Assembly (NCBI GenBank): GCA_035495315.1 | Contig: DATJGF010000169.1 | Location: 1-46,958, forward strand | Source: DATJGF01 sp035495315 | GTDB taxonomy: Bacteria; Verrucomicrobiota; Verrucomicrobiia; Limisphaerales; UBA8199 | Direction of reading: 5' to 3' | Length of the DNA: 46,958 nt | Part shown: positions 6,224-13,973 of the stretch, in pieces | Layout: every line of letters begins with the position of its first letter | How positions within the stretch are numbered: position 1 is the stretch's first letter | Program-made: the position numbers and the translations under genes | Notes under the pieces: model-generated | What the model saw: the letters and a program-made list of their open reading frames with translations, nothing else | Databases searched by the model: none | Told to the model about the DNA's origin: nothing

Positions 6224-7549
6224 TCATTTGCAGCAACTATCCCCACAACACGCGCCGCCCGGCTTCACCGCGCTAATTTCCAAACTGGTGATGTAATCCT
6301 CCGGCCCGCTCCCCTTCGGCAGGTGCGCGATAATCTTCTGATACAGCGGATCCTTCCAATCCGTCATCGCCGCCACATACCCGGCTTTCGGCTTCAGTTG
6401 GATGCCTGTCAGTCCGGCCTCGGTCGCCATGCGCTCGGTCTCACTCACCAACTGCGCCCCGGCGATGCACCCCACCAGCGCTTCGACCATCCCCACCACC
6501 GTTCCCGGCAGCGGCTTCAGCAGTGCCAGGTCCGACACTGCCATCCGACCGCCCGGCTTGAGCACTCGCGCAATCTCCCGCCACACCTGCGCCTTGTCGG
6601 GTGACAAATTGATGACGCAGTTCGAAATGACCACATCCACGCTGGCGTCGGCCACTGGCAGATGCTCAATTTCGCCGAGCCGAAACTCCACATTCGCGAG
6701 CCCGGTCCGCTCGCGGAACGCGGCGATGTTCTTCCGCGCCTTCGCCAGCATCTCGGAAGTCATGTCCACACCGATGACCCGGCCCGACGGCCCCACCTTC
6801 GGCGCCGCAATGAACGCGTCGAACCCCGCGCCGCTCCCCAGGTCGAGCAACACCTCGCCCGGTTTCAACGCCGCAATCGCGCCAGGATTCCCGCACGACA
6901 GCCCGATGTTCGCGCCCTCCGGCAGCGCGGCCAGCTCCTTCTCGCTGTAGCCGATTTGCTTCGCCAGCGCATCCGCGTCCACCTCCGACATTCCGCAACA
7001 GCAGCTCGACTTCCGCCGCTCGCTGCCGTTCTGCGCAATCTCGGCGTAGCCCGCCCGCACCTTCTCCCTAACACTCTCTGGATTCATTTCAGTTTTCGTG
7101 CTCATTAAATTCTTTCTTTTGGCCTCGTTCAGCCGCCCCGCCGCGTAAGCCTCAAACACCCGCTTGATCTCATCCCGCACCCGCCGGAAGACCGCCAGCT
7201 TCTCCTCCTCGCTCCCCGTCGCGTGCGCCGGGTCGTCGAATCCCCAGTGATACCGGTTCACCTGCCCGGGAAACGTTGGGCACGCTTGGTCCGCGTTCCC
7301 GCACACCGTCACCACCGTCTCCACATCCTGCTTCAAAAACTCGTCCAGGTGCTTCGACCGGTGCTCCGTAATATCTAGCCCGATCTCCCCCATCACCTTC
7401 ACCGCAAGCGGATGCACATAACCGGCCGGCTTCGACCCCGCGCTCTGCACGTCGTATCCATCGCCCAGCGCCCGCTTTAGAATCCCCTCCGCCAGGTGGC
7501 TCCTGGACGAGTTCCCCGTGCACAAAATCAAAATCGTTGGTTTCATCAT
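6224..7549 (-). CDS. arsC-arsM: ArsC-ArsM fusion: arsenate reductase plus arsenite methyltransferase
   Basis: One uninterrupted frame of 441 codons. Residues 1-148 are a thioredoxin-coupled, low-molecular-weight phosphatase-type arsenate reductase: P-loop CTGNSSRS (Cys10, Arg16) and the shuttle Cys83/Cys90 in VTVCGNADQACP. Residues 149-441 are an arsenite S-adenosylmethionine methyltransferase: CCC at 183-185, SAM motif LDLGSGAG (235-242), and the three catalytic-type cysteines Cys219 (LSCGNP), Cys311 (SNCVINL) and Cys361 (VGCIAGA). A C-terminal ACCGDSCCK follows. All key residues of both halves are present. The junction (AAGAAAGAATTTAATG) looks like a former intergenic start: TAA appears one frame over and an in-frame ATG (7105) could still start ArsM alone. 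The start at 7549 overlaps the arsR stop as ATGA. A sequencing frameshift is the main alternative. Confidence 0.85.
   Translation of the reverse strand: MMKPTILILCTGNSSRSHLAEGILKRALGDGYDVQSAGSKPAGYVHPLAVKVMGEIGLDITEHRSKHLDEFLKQDVETVVTVCGNADQACPTFPGQVNRYHWGFDDPAHATGSEEEKLAVFRRVRDEIKRVFEAYAAGRLNEAKRKNLMSTKTEMNPESVREKVRAGYAEIAQNGSERRKSSCCCGMSEVDADALAKQIGYSEKELAALPEGANIGLSCGNPGAIAALKPGEVLLDLGSGAGFDAFIAAPKVGPSGRVIGVDMTSEMLAKARKNIAAFRERTGLANVEFRLGEIEHLPVADASVDVVISNCVINLSPDKAQVWREIARVLKPGGRMAVSDLALLKPLPGTVVGMVEALVGCIAGAQLVSETERMATEAGLTGIQLKPKAGYVAAMTDWKDPLYQKIIAHLPKGSGPEDYITSLEISAVKPGGACCGDSCCK
7103..7118 (-). promoter_or_regulatory. Possible internal ribosome binding site and start for ArsM
   Basis: Within the arsC-arsM frame, a purine-rich AAAGAAAGAA stretch precedes the in-frame ATG at 7105-7103. 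Initiation here would give a separate 293-residue ArsM beside the fusion protein. The sequence allows this but does not prove it. Confidence 0.4.
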
Positions 7550-7911
7550 TTGCCGCACTGCCGCTTGCACAACTCGCCTACGTCCATCGCCAGCACTTTC
7601 TTCAGTCGGGCCGCGTCCTCCGCAATGCGTTCGTGGCCTTCCAGCGACCGCCGCACCCACGCCACCGCTTCCCGCGCCGGCGTCGGCGCGCCTTTGCCGG
7701 GCAGCGAGTAATACATCCAGCGCCCATCTTTCCGGGCGTTCACCAGCCCCGCCTGGTAGAGCACTGACAGATGCTTTGACACCGTGGACAACGCCAGCCC
7801 GGTCCATTCGGCAATCTGGCAAACGCAAACCTCGCCCTCCCGCAGCGCCATCAGCATCCGCAGCCGGTTTTCATCGGCCAACGCCTTCGTCATGTTCAGA
7901 AACTCTTTCAT
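7546..7911 (-). CDS. arsR: ArsR-family arsenic-responsive repressor
   Basis: A 121-residue winged-helix protein. The helix-turn-helix (LALSTVSKHLSVLYQAGLV) is at about residues 38-56 and the wing (RKDGRWMYYSL) follows. The As(III)-sensing motif is CVC (Cys29, Cys31, in EVCVCQIAEW) in the DNA-binding helix, as in classic ArsR. A further Cys pair, ELCKRQC, is at the C-terminus. It is the first gene of the minus-strand ars operon. Its stop overlaps the arsC start (ATGA), so translation is coupled. A promoter and dyad lie directly upstream (7925-7970), consistent with autoregulation. ATG at 7911 is the first start after the promoter. Confidence 0.92.
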   Translation of the reverse strand: MKEFLNMTKALADENRLRMLMALREGEVCVCQIAEWTGLALSTVSKHLSVLYQAGLVNARKDGRWMYYSLPGKGAPTPAREAVAWVRRSLEGHERIAEDAARLKKVLAMDVGELCKRQCGK

Positions 7912-7924
7912 CGTTTACTTCTAC

Positions 7925-7970
7925 ACTTCGTCAACTACCGAAGTATGTACGATCACTCTCTTCCTGTCAA
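7925..7970 (-). promoter_or_regulatory. ars operon promoter with ArsR-type operator
   Basis: On the minus strand, -35 TTGACA (7970-7965), a 17-base spacer and -10 CATACT (7947-7942). The dyad ACTTCG-8-CGAAGT (7925-7944) overlaps the -10 and the expected transcription start, where a repressor would block the polymerase. The arsR ATG is 14 bases beyond the dyad. Confidence 0.7.
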
Positions 7971-8023
7971 GAATGGTCACCTCATGCCCGTGCGGCTCGA
8001 GGCCCTGACTCTCTTTTCTCTGG

Positions 8024-8431
8024 CTACGGCAATTGGTTGGGAGCTTGGGAAGGACTGGAGGGTGGCAGGTTCGGGTTTAGGACCGGGGGTGGTGGGGTGC
8101 CAGCAGGCTTTGCAAGCGCGGTTGCTTTAGGCGGTCGCGCGGTTTTGGGAGGAGTGCCGCCTGTCTTTGGCGATTTCGTCGCGGCTCGCTTTGGGGGGCG
8201 AGGCTTCGCCTGAAGCTTTAGAATCTTTCCGGCGGCTTTCGCCAATTTGCGTGCCTGTCTGGCCTCCTTTTTGGCCTTTTTAAACGCTTTGCGCGCCACT
8301 TTGTATCGTGCCTTGGCCAGCCGCGCTTGTTTACGGGCCAACTCTGCTTTGTGTTTAGCCTCGGCAGCCTTCAACACCAGCTGTCCGCGTTCATCTTCCG
8401 GGTTGGTGTTTCGGGTTTGGGTGGCTTTCAT
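8024..8431 (-). CDS. Lys/Ala-rich basic protein (hypothetical)
   Basis: 135 residues. The N-terminal half is a predicted charged helix rich in Lys, Ala and Arg (KHKAELARKQARLAKARYK, about residues 25-75). The tail is disordered and Pro-rich (TPPKTARPPK, GTPPPPVLNPN). Composition resembles bacterial histone-H1-like or coiled-coil proteins, so nucleic-acid binding is possible but not shown. There is no signal peptide or recognised domain. ATG at 8431 has no clear ribosome binding site. The strongly biased but sensible codon pattern and absence of better frames support it as a gene. It is separated from the ars promoter by about 50 bases and is transcribed towards the ars operon on the same strand. 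Confidence 0.55.
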   Translation of the reverse strand: MKATQTRNTNPEDERGQLVLKAAEAKHKAELARKQARLAKARYKVARKAFKKAKKEARQARKLAKAAGKILKLQAKPRPPKRAATKSPKTGGTPPKTARPPKATALAKPAGTPPPPVLNPNLPPSSPSQAPNQLP

Positions 8432-8512
8432 GATGGCGTTTTGCGTGATTTCTGGCGGGGTTATGAAGCCTCCGTCATATCTTTCACCGCGGATCTACTG
8501 CGACGTGACCGA

Positions 8513-8562
8513 ATTGTAACGAGCCCAAGATCTCCGGCGCAAGCTTTGGATTGTTACAATCC
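8513..8562. repeat. Palindromes in the spacer before the propeller gene
   Basis: ATTGTAAC (8513-8520) is repeated in inverse at 8553-8560. The right side is itself a 15-base perfect palindrome, GGATTGT-T-ACAATCC (8548-8562). It could be an operator. The rest of the 417-base spacer (8432-8848) holds only this, the hairpin at 8738-8766, and no credible open frame. Confidence 0.4.
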
Positions 8563-8737
8563 CCTGGTGGAATAGGGATGAAGGGGGCCGCCGAATCTTT
8601 GAACTCCAAAGAGACCGCGCGATGTGTTTCAGGACGATTACCGACTGCAATTGGTGACTGAAAATTGACAAATTTGAGGAAGGATTCCTGAGGCATAAGC
8701 TGTACGATGATTCGCCTGTGAACCGATATTACATAAT

Positions 8738-8766
8738 GGTGGGGGCGCCTCGCCGAGGCGACCACC
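8738..8766. repeat. GCCTCG/CGAGGC hairpin repeat
   Basis: GGTGG and CCACC enclose CGCCTCG-C-CGAGGCG. The CGCCTCG core is the same as in the hairpin at 4149-4169, marking it as another member of a dispersed hairpin family. Confidence 0.6.
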
Positions 8767-8848
8767 TATGAATGCGTTCTATGCTGGTGCCTTTTCGACA
8801 CCGTTTGGTGGCGCGTTTGTCAGGAGGCCGCAACGCTGACGTCGTTGG

Positions 8849-10279
8849 ATGAAACCGTCTCTAGTAAATTTGAGAGTGCTTTTGCTGGCCGGACTAGGTC
8901 TTTGCGCGGGTTTCGTCCTGGTGATTTGGTGGCTGGGCTCGGGCTCGTCTGTGCCGCTAAGCCTGCGCGTTCCCGGAACCGACCGGGGGCCGGATAGTGA
9001 GGTAGGCACGAATGCCAATGCGGTGCTTGCCGGTAAGCTCATAAAAGGGCAAGGCCAACCAGCAAACATCTCGGGTGCGTGGCCGCAATTTCGTGGGCCG
9101 AATCGTGATGCCATGCAGCCGTCCTCGGTCACCCTCTCGCGTTCGTGGGGGGCGGGTGAGCCGCGGGAGCTTTGGGGGATAGATGTGGGTGAGGGTTATG
9201 CCGGCGCGAGCGTGCTTAAGGGCAGGGTCTATGTGATGGATTACGATCAGGCGAAGAGGCAAGACGTGCTGCGATGTGTTTCGCTAGCCGATGGACAGGA
9301 GATCTGGCGCTACGCGTATCCGGTTTCGGTTAAGCGCAATCATGGGATGTCGCGCACGACACCGGCTCTGAGCGATAACCTCGTCGTCGCCATGGGCCCC
9401 AAGTGCCACGTCGTTTGCCTCGACCCGGCAACTGGTGAGTTGCGCTGGGGGCTGGACCTCGTACGGCAATATGGCGCCGTTATCCCGCCATGGTACGCAG
9501 GCCAATGCCCTTTGATCTACAGCGGTGCGGTGATTCTTGCGCCCGGGGGCAAGGACGCACTTTTGCTGGCCTGCGACGGGCTTACCGGCAAAGAGCTCTG
9601 GAAGACGCCTAACCCGCGCGCCTGGAAAATGACTCACTCTTCGATCATGCCAATGGAAGTCGCTGGTGAGCGTATGTACGTCTATTGCGCTAACAATGGT
9701 GTCGTCGGCGTATCGGCCAAAGATGGCGCATTGCTGTGGGAAAACGCCGACTGGAAAATTAGCATTGCTACCGTGCCTTCTCCTCTGGTTCTGGATAATG
9801 GCCGGATTTTTCTCTCGGGCGGCTACAACGCTGGTTCACTCATGCTTCAGATCAAGAAGCAGGGCGAGCGTTATGCCGTCGAGACGGTGTTCAAGCTGAC
9901 GCCTGAAGTCTTTGGAACCACGCAGCACACGCCGATTCTTTACGGCAATCATATTTATGGCGTGCGCGCCGATGGCAAGTTTGTTTGTCTAAGCCTAGAG
10001 GGAAAGCCGATCTGGGTCAGTGACGCCAGCCAGCAGTTCGGCCTGGGACCATTTTTAATTGCCGACGGTGCGATCCTGGCAATGAATGACTCTGGCGTGT
10101 TGCGGCTAATCGAGGCTACGCCCGAGAAATACAATCTGTTGTCCCAGGCTCAAGTGCTAAAGGGCCACGAATCCTGGGGGCCAATGGCCCTGGCGGGAGG
10201 GAGATTGCTGGCGCGCGACTTGACTCGCATGGTTTGTTTGGAGGTGGGAAAAGGCGGACAAGAGACCAGCGCGCGATAG
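8849..10279 (+). CDS. PQQ-type beta-propeller protein
   Basis: 476 residues: one N-terminal membrane anchor (VLLLAGLGLCAGFVLVIWWL, residues 10-29), then a propeller domain with repeats of the quinoprotein/BamB-like kind, each pairing a displayed strand with a turn: DGQEIWRYAY, TGELRWGLDL, TGKELWKTPN, DGALLWENADW, EGKPIWVSD. The WPQFRGPNRDA segment at about residues 77-87 is typical of the secreted PQQ-like family abundant in Planctomycetes and Verrucomicrobiota. No catalytic metal or quinone site can be identified, so a binding or scaffold role at the cell surface is more likely than a dehydrogenase. ATG at 8849 starts just before the anchor. It has no operon partner. Confidence 0.85.
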   Translation: MKPSLVNLRVLLLAGLGLCAGFVLVIWWLGSGSSVPLSLRVPGTDRGPDSEVGTNANAVLAGKLIKGQGQPANISGAWPQFRGPNRDAMQPSSVTLSRSWGAGEPRELWGIDVGEGYAGASVLKGRVYVMDYDQAKRQDVLRCVSLADGQEIWRYAYPVSVKRNHGMSRTTPALSDNLVVAMGPKCHVVCLDPATGELRWGLDLVRQYGAVIPPWYAGQCPLIYSGAVILAPGGKDALLLACDGLTGKELWKTPNPRAWKMTHSSIMPMEVAGERMYVYCANNGVVGVSAKDGALLWENADWKISIATVPSPLVLDNGRIFLSGGYNAGSLMLQIKKQGERYAVETVFKLTPEVFGTTQHTPILYGNHIYGVRADGKFVCLSLEGKPIWVSDASQQFGLGPFLIADGAILAMNDSGVLRLIEATPEKYNLLSQAQVLKGHESWGPMALAGGRLLARDLTRMVCLEVGKGGQETSAR

Positions 10280-10488
10280 GTCAGGTTAGCCAGTTAGCAG
10301 CTAAGCTCTAGAGTCCTTGAATTCCAAAAACAGCTGTAGACCGCTCAAGATTTGAGTGTGGTCTCACAAGCTCTTTTATGCCTGTTTGAGGAAGGAGTCT
10401 ATTTAGTTTGACTTTCGAACTTTGGGTCCATAGCATAACGACTTAGAGGTTTGGCGCGACTTCTGGGCTCTTGATAAGCACCAATTTC

Positions 10489-10523
10489 CTTGCGGCTTAG
10501 CGCCTTTGTGTCTTTGCGTTTAA
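10489..10523. repeat. GxxExxY-associated repeat, left copy
   Basis: CGGCTTAGCGCCTTTGTGTC followed by TTTGCGTTTAA. It is the inverse of the TTAACGCAAAG-type sequence at 10929-10965, so the two flank the GxxExxY gene. The rest of the spacer 10280-10488 shows nothing recognised. Confidence 0.6.
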
Positions 10524-10534
10524 TTCAGCGATTT

Positions 10535-10984
10535 ATGACAGAGAACGAAATCAGCAAGGCGATCGTGGATGCAGCCATTGAGGCACATCGCGTACTGGGT
10601 GGGCCGGGCCTGATCGAGGATGTTTACGAGGAGGCCTTGGAGGAGGAACTTCGCCTGCGGGGAATCCAGGTTGAGCGGCAATTGCCTGTGCGCCTCGTCT
10701 ATAAGGGCAAGGTGCTGCGAAAGCCGTTGCGGTTGGACATGAAGGTGGAGAACCTCGTCCTGGTAGATAACAAGGCGGTGGCCGACTGGAACCCGATTTT
10801 CGAGGCGCAAATGCTCACCTACCTTCGCCTGACCGGGCTGCGGCTGGGCTTGGTGATCAACTTCGGCGAGCGGTTGGTCAGTGCGGGCATTCATCGAGTC
10901 GTTAATGGCCTGCCTGAGGAAGCGGATTTTAACGCAAAGCCGCCAAGACGCCGAGACGCCAAGCGGGACAGCGATTCGATTTAG
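10535..10984 (+). CDS. GxxExxY protein
   Basis: A 149-residue member of the GxxExxY family, named for the motif seen here as GLIEDVYEEAL (about residues 25-35). The family is related to PD-(D/E)XK nuclease folds: conserved ERQLPVRLVYKGK, LRLDMKVENLVLVDNKAV and a C-terminal QMLTYLRLTGLRLGLVINFG, where the lysine and acidic residues would form the nuclease-like core. Its biological role is not established. ATG at 10535 starts MTENEISKAIVDAAIEAH as in relatives. The 3' end of the gene runs through an AACGCAAAGCCGCCAAGACG repeat, so the last ~18 residues (AKPPRRRDAKRD) are encoded by repeat sequence. Confidence 0.88.
   Translation: MTENEISKAIVDAAIEAHRVLGGPGLIEDVYEEALEEELRLRGIQVERQLPVRLVYKGKVLRKPLRLDMKVENLVLVDNKAVADWNPIFEAQMLTYLRLTGLRLGLVINFGERLVSAGIHRVVNGLPEEADFNAKPPRRRDAKRDSDSI
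10929..10965. repeat. GxxExxY-associated repeat, right copy
   Basis: TTAACGCAAAGCCGCCAAGA followed by CGCCGAGACGCCAAG. It is the inverse of 10489-10523 and lies inside the 3' end of the GxxExxY gene. Related sequence flanks the dnaE end at 23344-23457. Confidence 0.6.
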
Positions 10985-11019
10985 GAATATCCGGATGGTC
11001 TGAGCCTGCGCCTAGTTAG

Positions 11020-12441
11020 TTAGGTCCGAGATTCTCGTCGTTCCAAACCCGCCAATTCGTGTGGTCGGATCTGTTGGATCATCGAAAAATAGCTCCATAA
11101 CGGGCCGACGATTCCGCGTTGGCGCAAGCGGACAACTAGTTTTTGATAGGACGGCTCGGGATCGCCAACAATCCAATTGGGCGAAGTGCGGGCAAACTCC
11201 TGAAGTGCCTTGAATACGACTTCCTGTTCAAGACCTGACGCAAGGTAGTAGATCGGATCGATCAGGTTCGTTTCCGGGCGAATCCGGCCTTCGGCGACCG
11301 CCTGGTCGAACAAACTCGTTCCGGGATAAATACGCATGCCGACAACTGCCATCACAACCGCGTCTCCGAGCCGGCGTGAGTTTTCGAACCCGCGGCGGAG
11401 CGTTGCCATTGTTTCGCCCGGCCCGCCCGCGATAACGTAATGGCAGAAATCAATCTGCTCCTGGCGCGCCAGTTCGCTCGACCTGACGATATCGTCGAGC
11501 GTAAAGTCTTTGCGGTATGATTGCAGCACGTCGTCGCAAAAACTGTCCGAGCCGAATTCGATGTGCTTGAGCCCGGCGCGCGCCATCAACCGTACCAACG
11601 CGGGAGATAATCCCTGTGGGCGCAAAAAGCAGCCCCATGGGATTTGAATATTGCGCCTGAGCAACGCCTCACAAACCTCGCTGACGTGCGCTGGAGATGA
11701 GTTGAAAACCGAATCGACGACAAAGAGATACCTGGCTCCGCGCCGTTGCAGTTGTTCAAACTCCGAGGCGACCGATTCCGGTGGACGCCGCCGGTGGTGC
11801 CGGCCTTCTATGACCGGATAAGTGCAGTAACAGCAACGAAAGCTGCAACCGCGCTGAGTTTGCACGTTGAGCATTCCGCTCGTGTTGAGATAATGCGCTA
11901 AGACCGGGTCTGGTGAATCTTCCAGAGTGAGTCCGTGTTCGGGCAAAGCGGGCGAAGGGAGATTAATTGTAATGTTTCCCTGCCGCCGAAAGACGAGACC
12001 TGGGATGGGGCTGAAATCACCGCCACTTTCCAGCGCGCTGATTAAATCGACCAAACCGGATTCACCCTCGCCGATGATGCCGAAGTCGGCTCCGGCCAGT
12101 TCGAATAGTTCGCGTGGAAATATGCTGAAGCCGCTGCCACCTAATATAACCGGGCTGCTGGTAATCCTTCTCAATTCTGACATGAGTGAGAGCAAATCCG
12201 GGAGGAACGTTTCGCGTTTTCGAATCAGCACGTCGTCGATATTTCGAATGGAGATGCCGATGAAATCGGGTTCTGCGCGGCTCACGCTCTCCTCGATCGA
12301 TGGTCCGCCCAGACGGTCGGCCCAACTGGTCTGATAACCAGCGCGGCGCAAAGCGGCGTTCAGGTGAGCCAGGCCAATCGGGAAAACCGGGTCAGGCGTG
12401 GTGCAGCGGTTCGAATTAATGAGCAGGATCCGGCTCGCCAT
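11020..12441 (-). CDS. B12-binding-domain radical SAM protein
   Basis: 473 residues. Residues 1-135 are a Rossmann-like cobalamin-binding domain (RILLINSNRCTTPDP, PIGLAHLNAALRRAGY, GGSGFSIFP, GIIGEGE); the usual DxHxxG cobalamin ligand is not obvious. The radical SAM domain carries the cluster motif CSFRCCYC (Cys199, Cys203, Cys206), then GAR-YLFVVDSVFN and the GGPGETMATLRRGF segment. This architecture is typical of BchE/P-methylase-like enzymes and anaerobic methyl- or carbon-transferring enzymes of unknown substrate. ATG at 12441 was chosen because the domain begins at once there; a longer frame to 12576 has no family support. It is monocistronic and divergent from a small membrane protein gene. 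Confidence 0.85.
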   Translation of the reverse strand: MASRILLINSNRCTTPDPVFPIGLAHLNAALRRAGYQTSWADRLGGPSIEESVSRAEPDFIGISIRNIDDVLIRKRETFLPDLLSLMSELRRITSSPVILGGSGFSIFPRELFELAGADFGIIGEGESGLVDLISALESGGDFSPIPGLVFRRQGNITINLPSPALPEHGLTLEDSPDPVLAHYLNTSGMLNVQTQRGCSFRCCYCTYPVIEGRHHRRRPPESVASEFEQLQRRGARYLFVVDSVFNSSPAHVSEVCEALLRRNIQIPWGCFLRPQGLSPALVRLMARAGLKHIEFGSDSFCDDVLQSYRKDFTLDDIVRSSELARQEQIDFCHYVIAGGPGETMATLRRGFENSRRLGDAVVMAVVGMRIYPGTSLFDQAVAEGRIRPETNLIDPIYYLASGLEQEVVFKALQEFARTSPNWIVGDPEPSYQKLVVRLRQRGIVGPLWSYFSMIQQIRPHELAGLERRESRT

Positions 12442-12575
12442 GCGACAGAGTTCGGCCTTGGGGCCGTGGAAAACCAGCTTAAGAAGGGAAACTTGAGCTC
12501 TGCAACCGAAAACCGCCCGAAACTTGTTCGTGTTTGCGGCCCTGAGCGGTATACTAATTGCCAACAAGTGCGGCA

Positions 12576-12791
12576 ATGTGGAACGCCAGCTTTTTGTTCG
12601 CCTCGCTGATTTGGGGCTCGGTTGGGTTTGGCTATTTCATTTATGGCAAAAAACAATCCTCCTGGCCGCCGATGGCGGCCGGGCTGCTGATGATGGTGGC
12701 GTCGTACTTTGCCGGATCAGCCTTGCTGATGTCTTTGATTTCGCTGGCGCTAATTGCTGCAGTCTATTTTCTCCTCAAGCGCGGTTACTGA
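12576..12791 (+). CDS. Small membrane protein (hypothetical)
   Basis: 71 residues, almost wholly membrane-spanning: WNASFLFASLIWGSVGFGYF, a short loop GKKQSSWPP, and two further hydrophobic segments (AAGLLMMVASYFAGSALLMS, LISLALIAAVYFLL). The pattern resembles conserved small integral membrane proteins of unknown function. ATG at 12576 is preferred over 12558 because the hydrophobic run starts there. No ribosome binding site is obvious. Its start faces that of the radical SAM gene. Confidence 0.6.
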   Translation: MWNASFLFASLIWGSVGFGYFIYGKKQSSWPPMAAGLLMMVASYFAGSALLMSLISLALIAAVYFLLKRGY

Positions 12792-12886
12792 TGTCCGGGA
12801 GAAATGGAACCAAATGGGACATCTGGCTTGTTGTTGGACAGTCGGACCAAATAAAAACCATCTTGCGCTGATCCTTTTTGCGGCCC

Positions 12887-13186
12887 ATGCAGGACCTTGA
12901 AGTCATCAAAGTGCTTATCGTCAATGAGCATGGGCAGTATTTGTCCGGCACCGCGACGCATTGGGAATTTACTGAAGAGCGCATACGGGCACGGGTGTTT
13001 GATTATCACGGCGATCGGGTTACCGAACAGCTTAAGTTGGTGCAAAAGATTTATGGAACAGTGTGGATTGCGGTTAAATTGGACCCGACCGAGACGTTCG
13101 AATTCTGTGATCGCTGCGGTACGCGTCTGATGGCCACGCAAGCGATTTTCGATGGGACCTACTTCCTGTGTAGTCAATGCCGGTAA
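12887..13186 (+). CDS. Small zinc-ribbon protein (hypothetical)
   Basis: 99 residues. The first 75 form a mixed alpha/beta region without recognised motif (MQDLEVIKVLIVNEHGQYLS). The end holds two CxxC knuckles, FCDRCG and FLCSQC, 18 residues apart, which should bind one zinc ion. No function can be assigned. ATG at 12887 is the first ATG; a TTG at 12878 is possible. The stop is one base from the stop of the convergent membrane-protein gene. Confidence 0.6.
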   Translation: MQDLEVIKVLIVNEHGQYLSGTATHWEFTEERIRARVFDYHGDRVTEQLKLVQKIYGTVWIAVKLDPTETFEFCDRCGTRLMATQAIFDGTYFLCSQCR

Positions 13187-13187
13187 A

Positions 13188-13910
13188 CTAAGCGGCAGAC
13201 TTCGAATCAGCTTTCGAAAGACTCGCGGGTAATCCAGCCAACCATTTCACGCCGAGACCGAGGCAGACGCCGAAGATCGCATGGGCGGCCATGGTGACGA
13301 CAACGAAATGCGGCGTCACTTCGATGTGAAATACCTGCGGGTAGGGCGTAAGGAGCATGCCGAGTTCAAGGCCCACTGCCATCACCACCGCCCAGGCCCA
13401 ATGCCTGATTTTGGCGTCGCCAATGATTGCGATATACATCGCGCCGAATGTCGCGCCGTTGCTGAAATGGTAGGCCCAGCCGACGAGTGAAGTGCTTGCC
13501 GAATAGACGCTCTGCTCTAACGGTTGTCCCAGAATCATTGCCCCGAACCTGGGAAATACTTTAAACAAGTTCATCGGCGGCACGACGGAAGCGATCCCCC
13601 ATGGTTCGGCAAAAACGAACGGCAATCGAAAAATGTCGTAGGCGATGGCCGCTAGAAATCCGGCGCCGACGCCCGTGACCACCGCCCGGGCAAGCCTGCC
13701 GTCTCCTTGCCGCCAGTCGTAAATCACCAATCCAGCCAACAGTACAAGCGAGGGCAGAAAGACGAAGGCGGTAAAAGACCTCATCGTGCAGACGTGATAG
13801 AAATCCGAAAGCAGACAGGCGATGGAAGAAAACCCCAGAAAAAGAACCAGCCAGCGCCAGCCAGCTGACCAATGACTACCCTTCTGGCTAAGCGAGAGAC
13901 TGTCGGTCAT
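13188..13910 (-). CDS. Integral membrane protein (hypothetical)
   Basis: 240 residues with about seven hydrophobic segments (WRWLVLFLGFSSIACLLSDF, FTAFVFLPSLVLLAGLVIYD, VVTGVGAGFLAAIAYDIFRL and others). Polar residues that may be functional lie in the middle and late segments (AYDIFRLPFVF, GWAYHFSNGATFGAMY, HFVVVTMAAHAIFG). The repeated His and Asp within membrane segments hint at metal or proton handling, but no family is recognised. It lies 63 bases downstream of the SLOG-GNAT gene on the same strand and may be co-transcribed with it. Confidence 0.65.
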   Translation of the reverse strand: MTDSLSLSQKGSHWSAGWRWLVLFLGFSSIACLLSDFYHVCTMRSFTAFVFLPSLVLLAGLVIYDWRQGDGRLARAVVTGVGAGFLAAIAYDIFRLPFVFAEPWGIASVVPPMNLFKVFPRFGAMILGQPLEQSVYSASTSLVGWAYHFSNGATFGAMYIAIIGDAKIRHWAWAVVMAVGLELGMLLTPYPQVFHIEVTPHFVVVTMAAHAIFGVCLGLGVKWLAGLPASLSKADSKSAA

Positions 13911-13973
13911 GCGGCATCAGATTACGAAATGGAGTTTTGCACCACCAGACTGGGCGCGGATGGATTGGCGCAT

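Noticed and set aside
8484..8765. 93-codon minus-strand frame in the spacer before the propeller gene
   Set aside because: It crosses palindromic sequence and has no motif or ribosome binding site.
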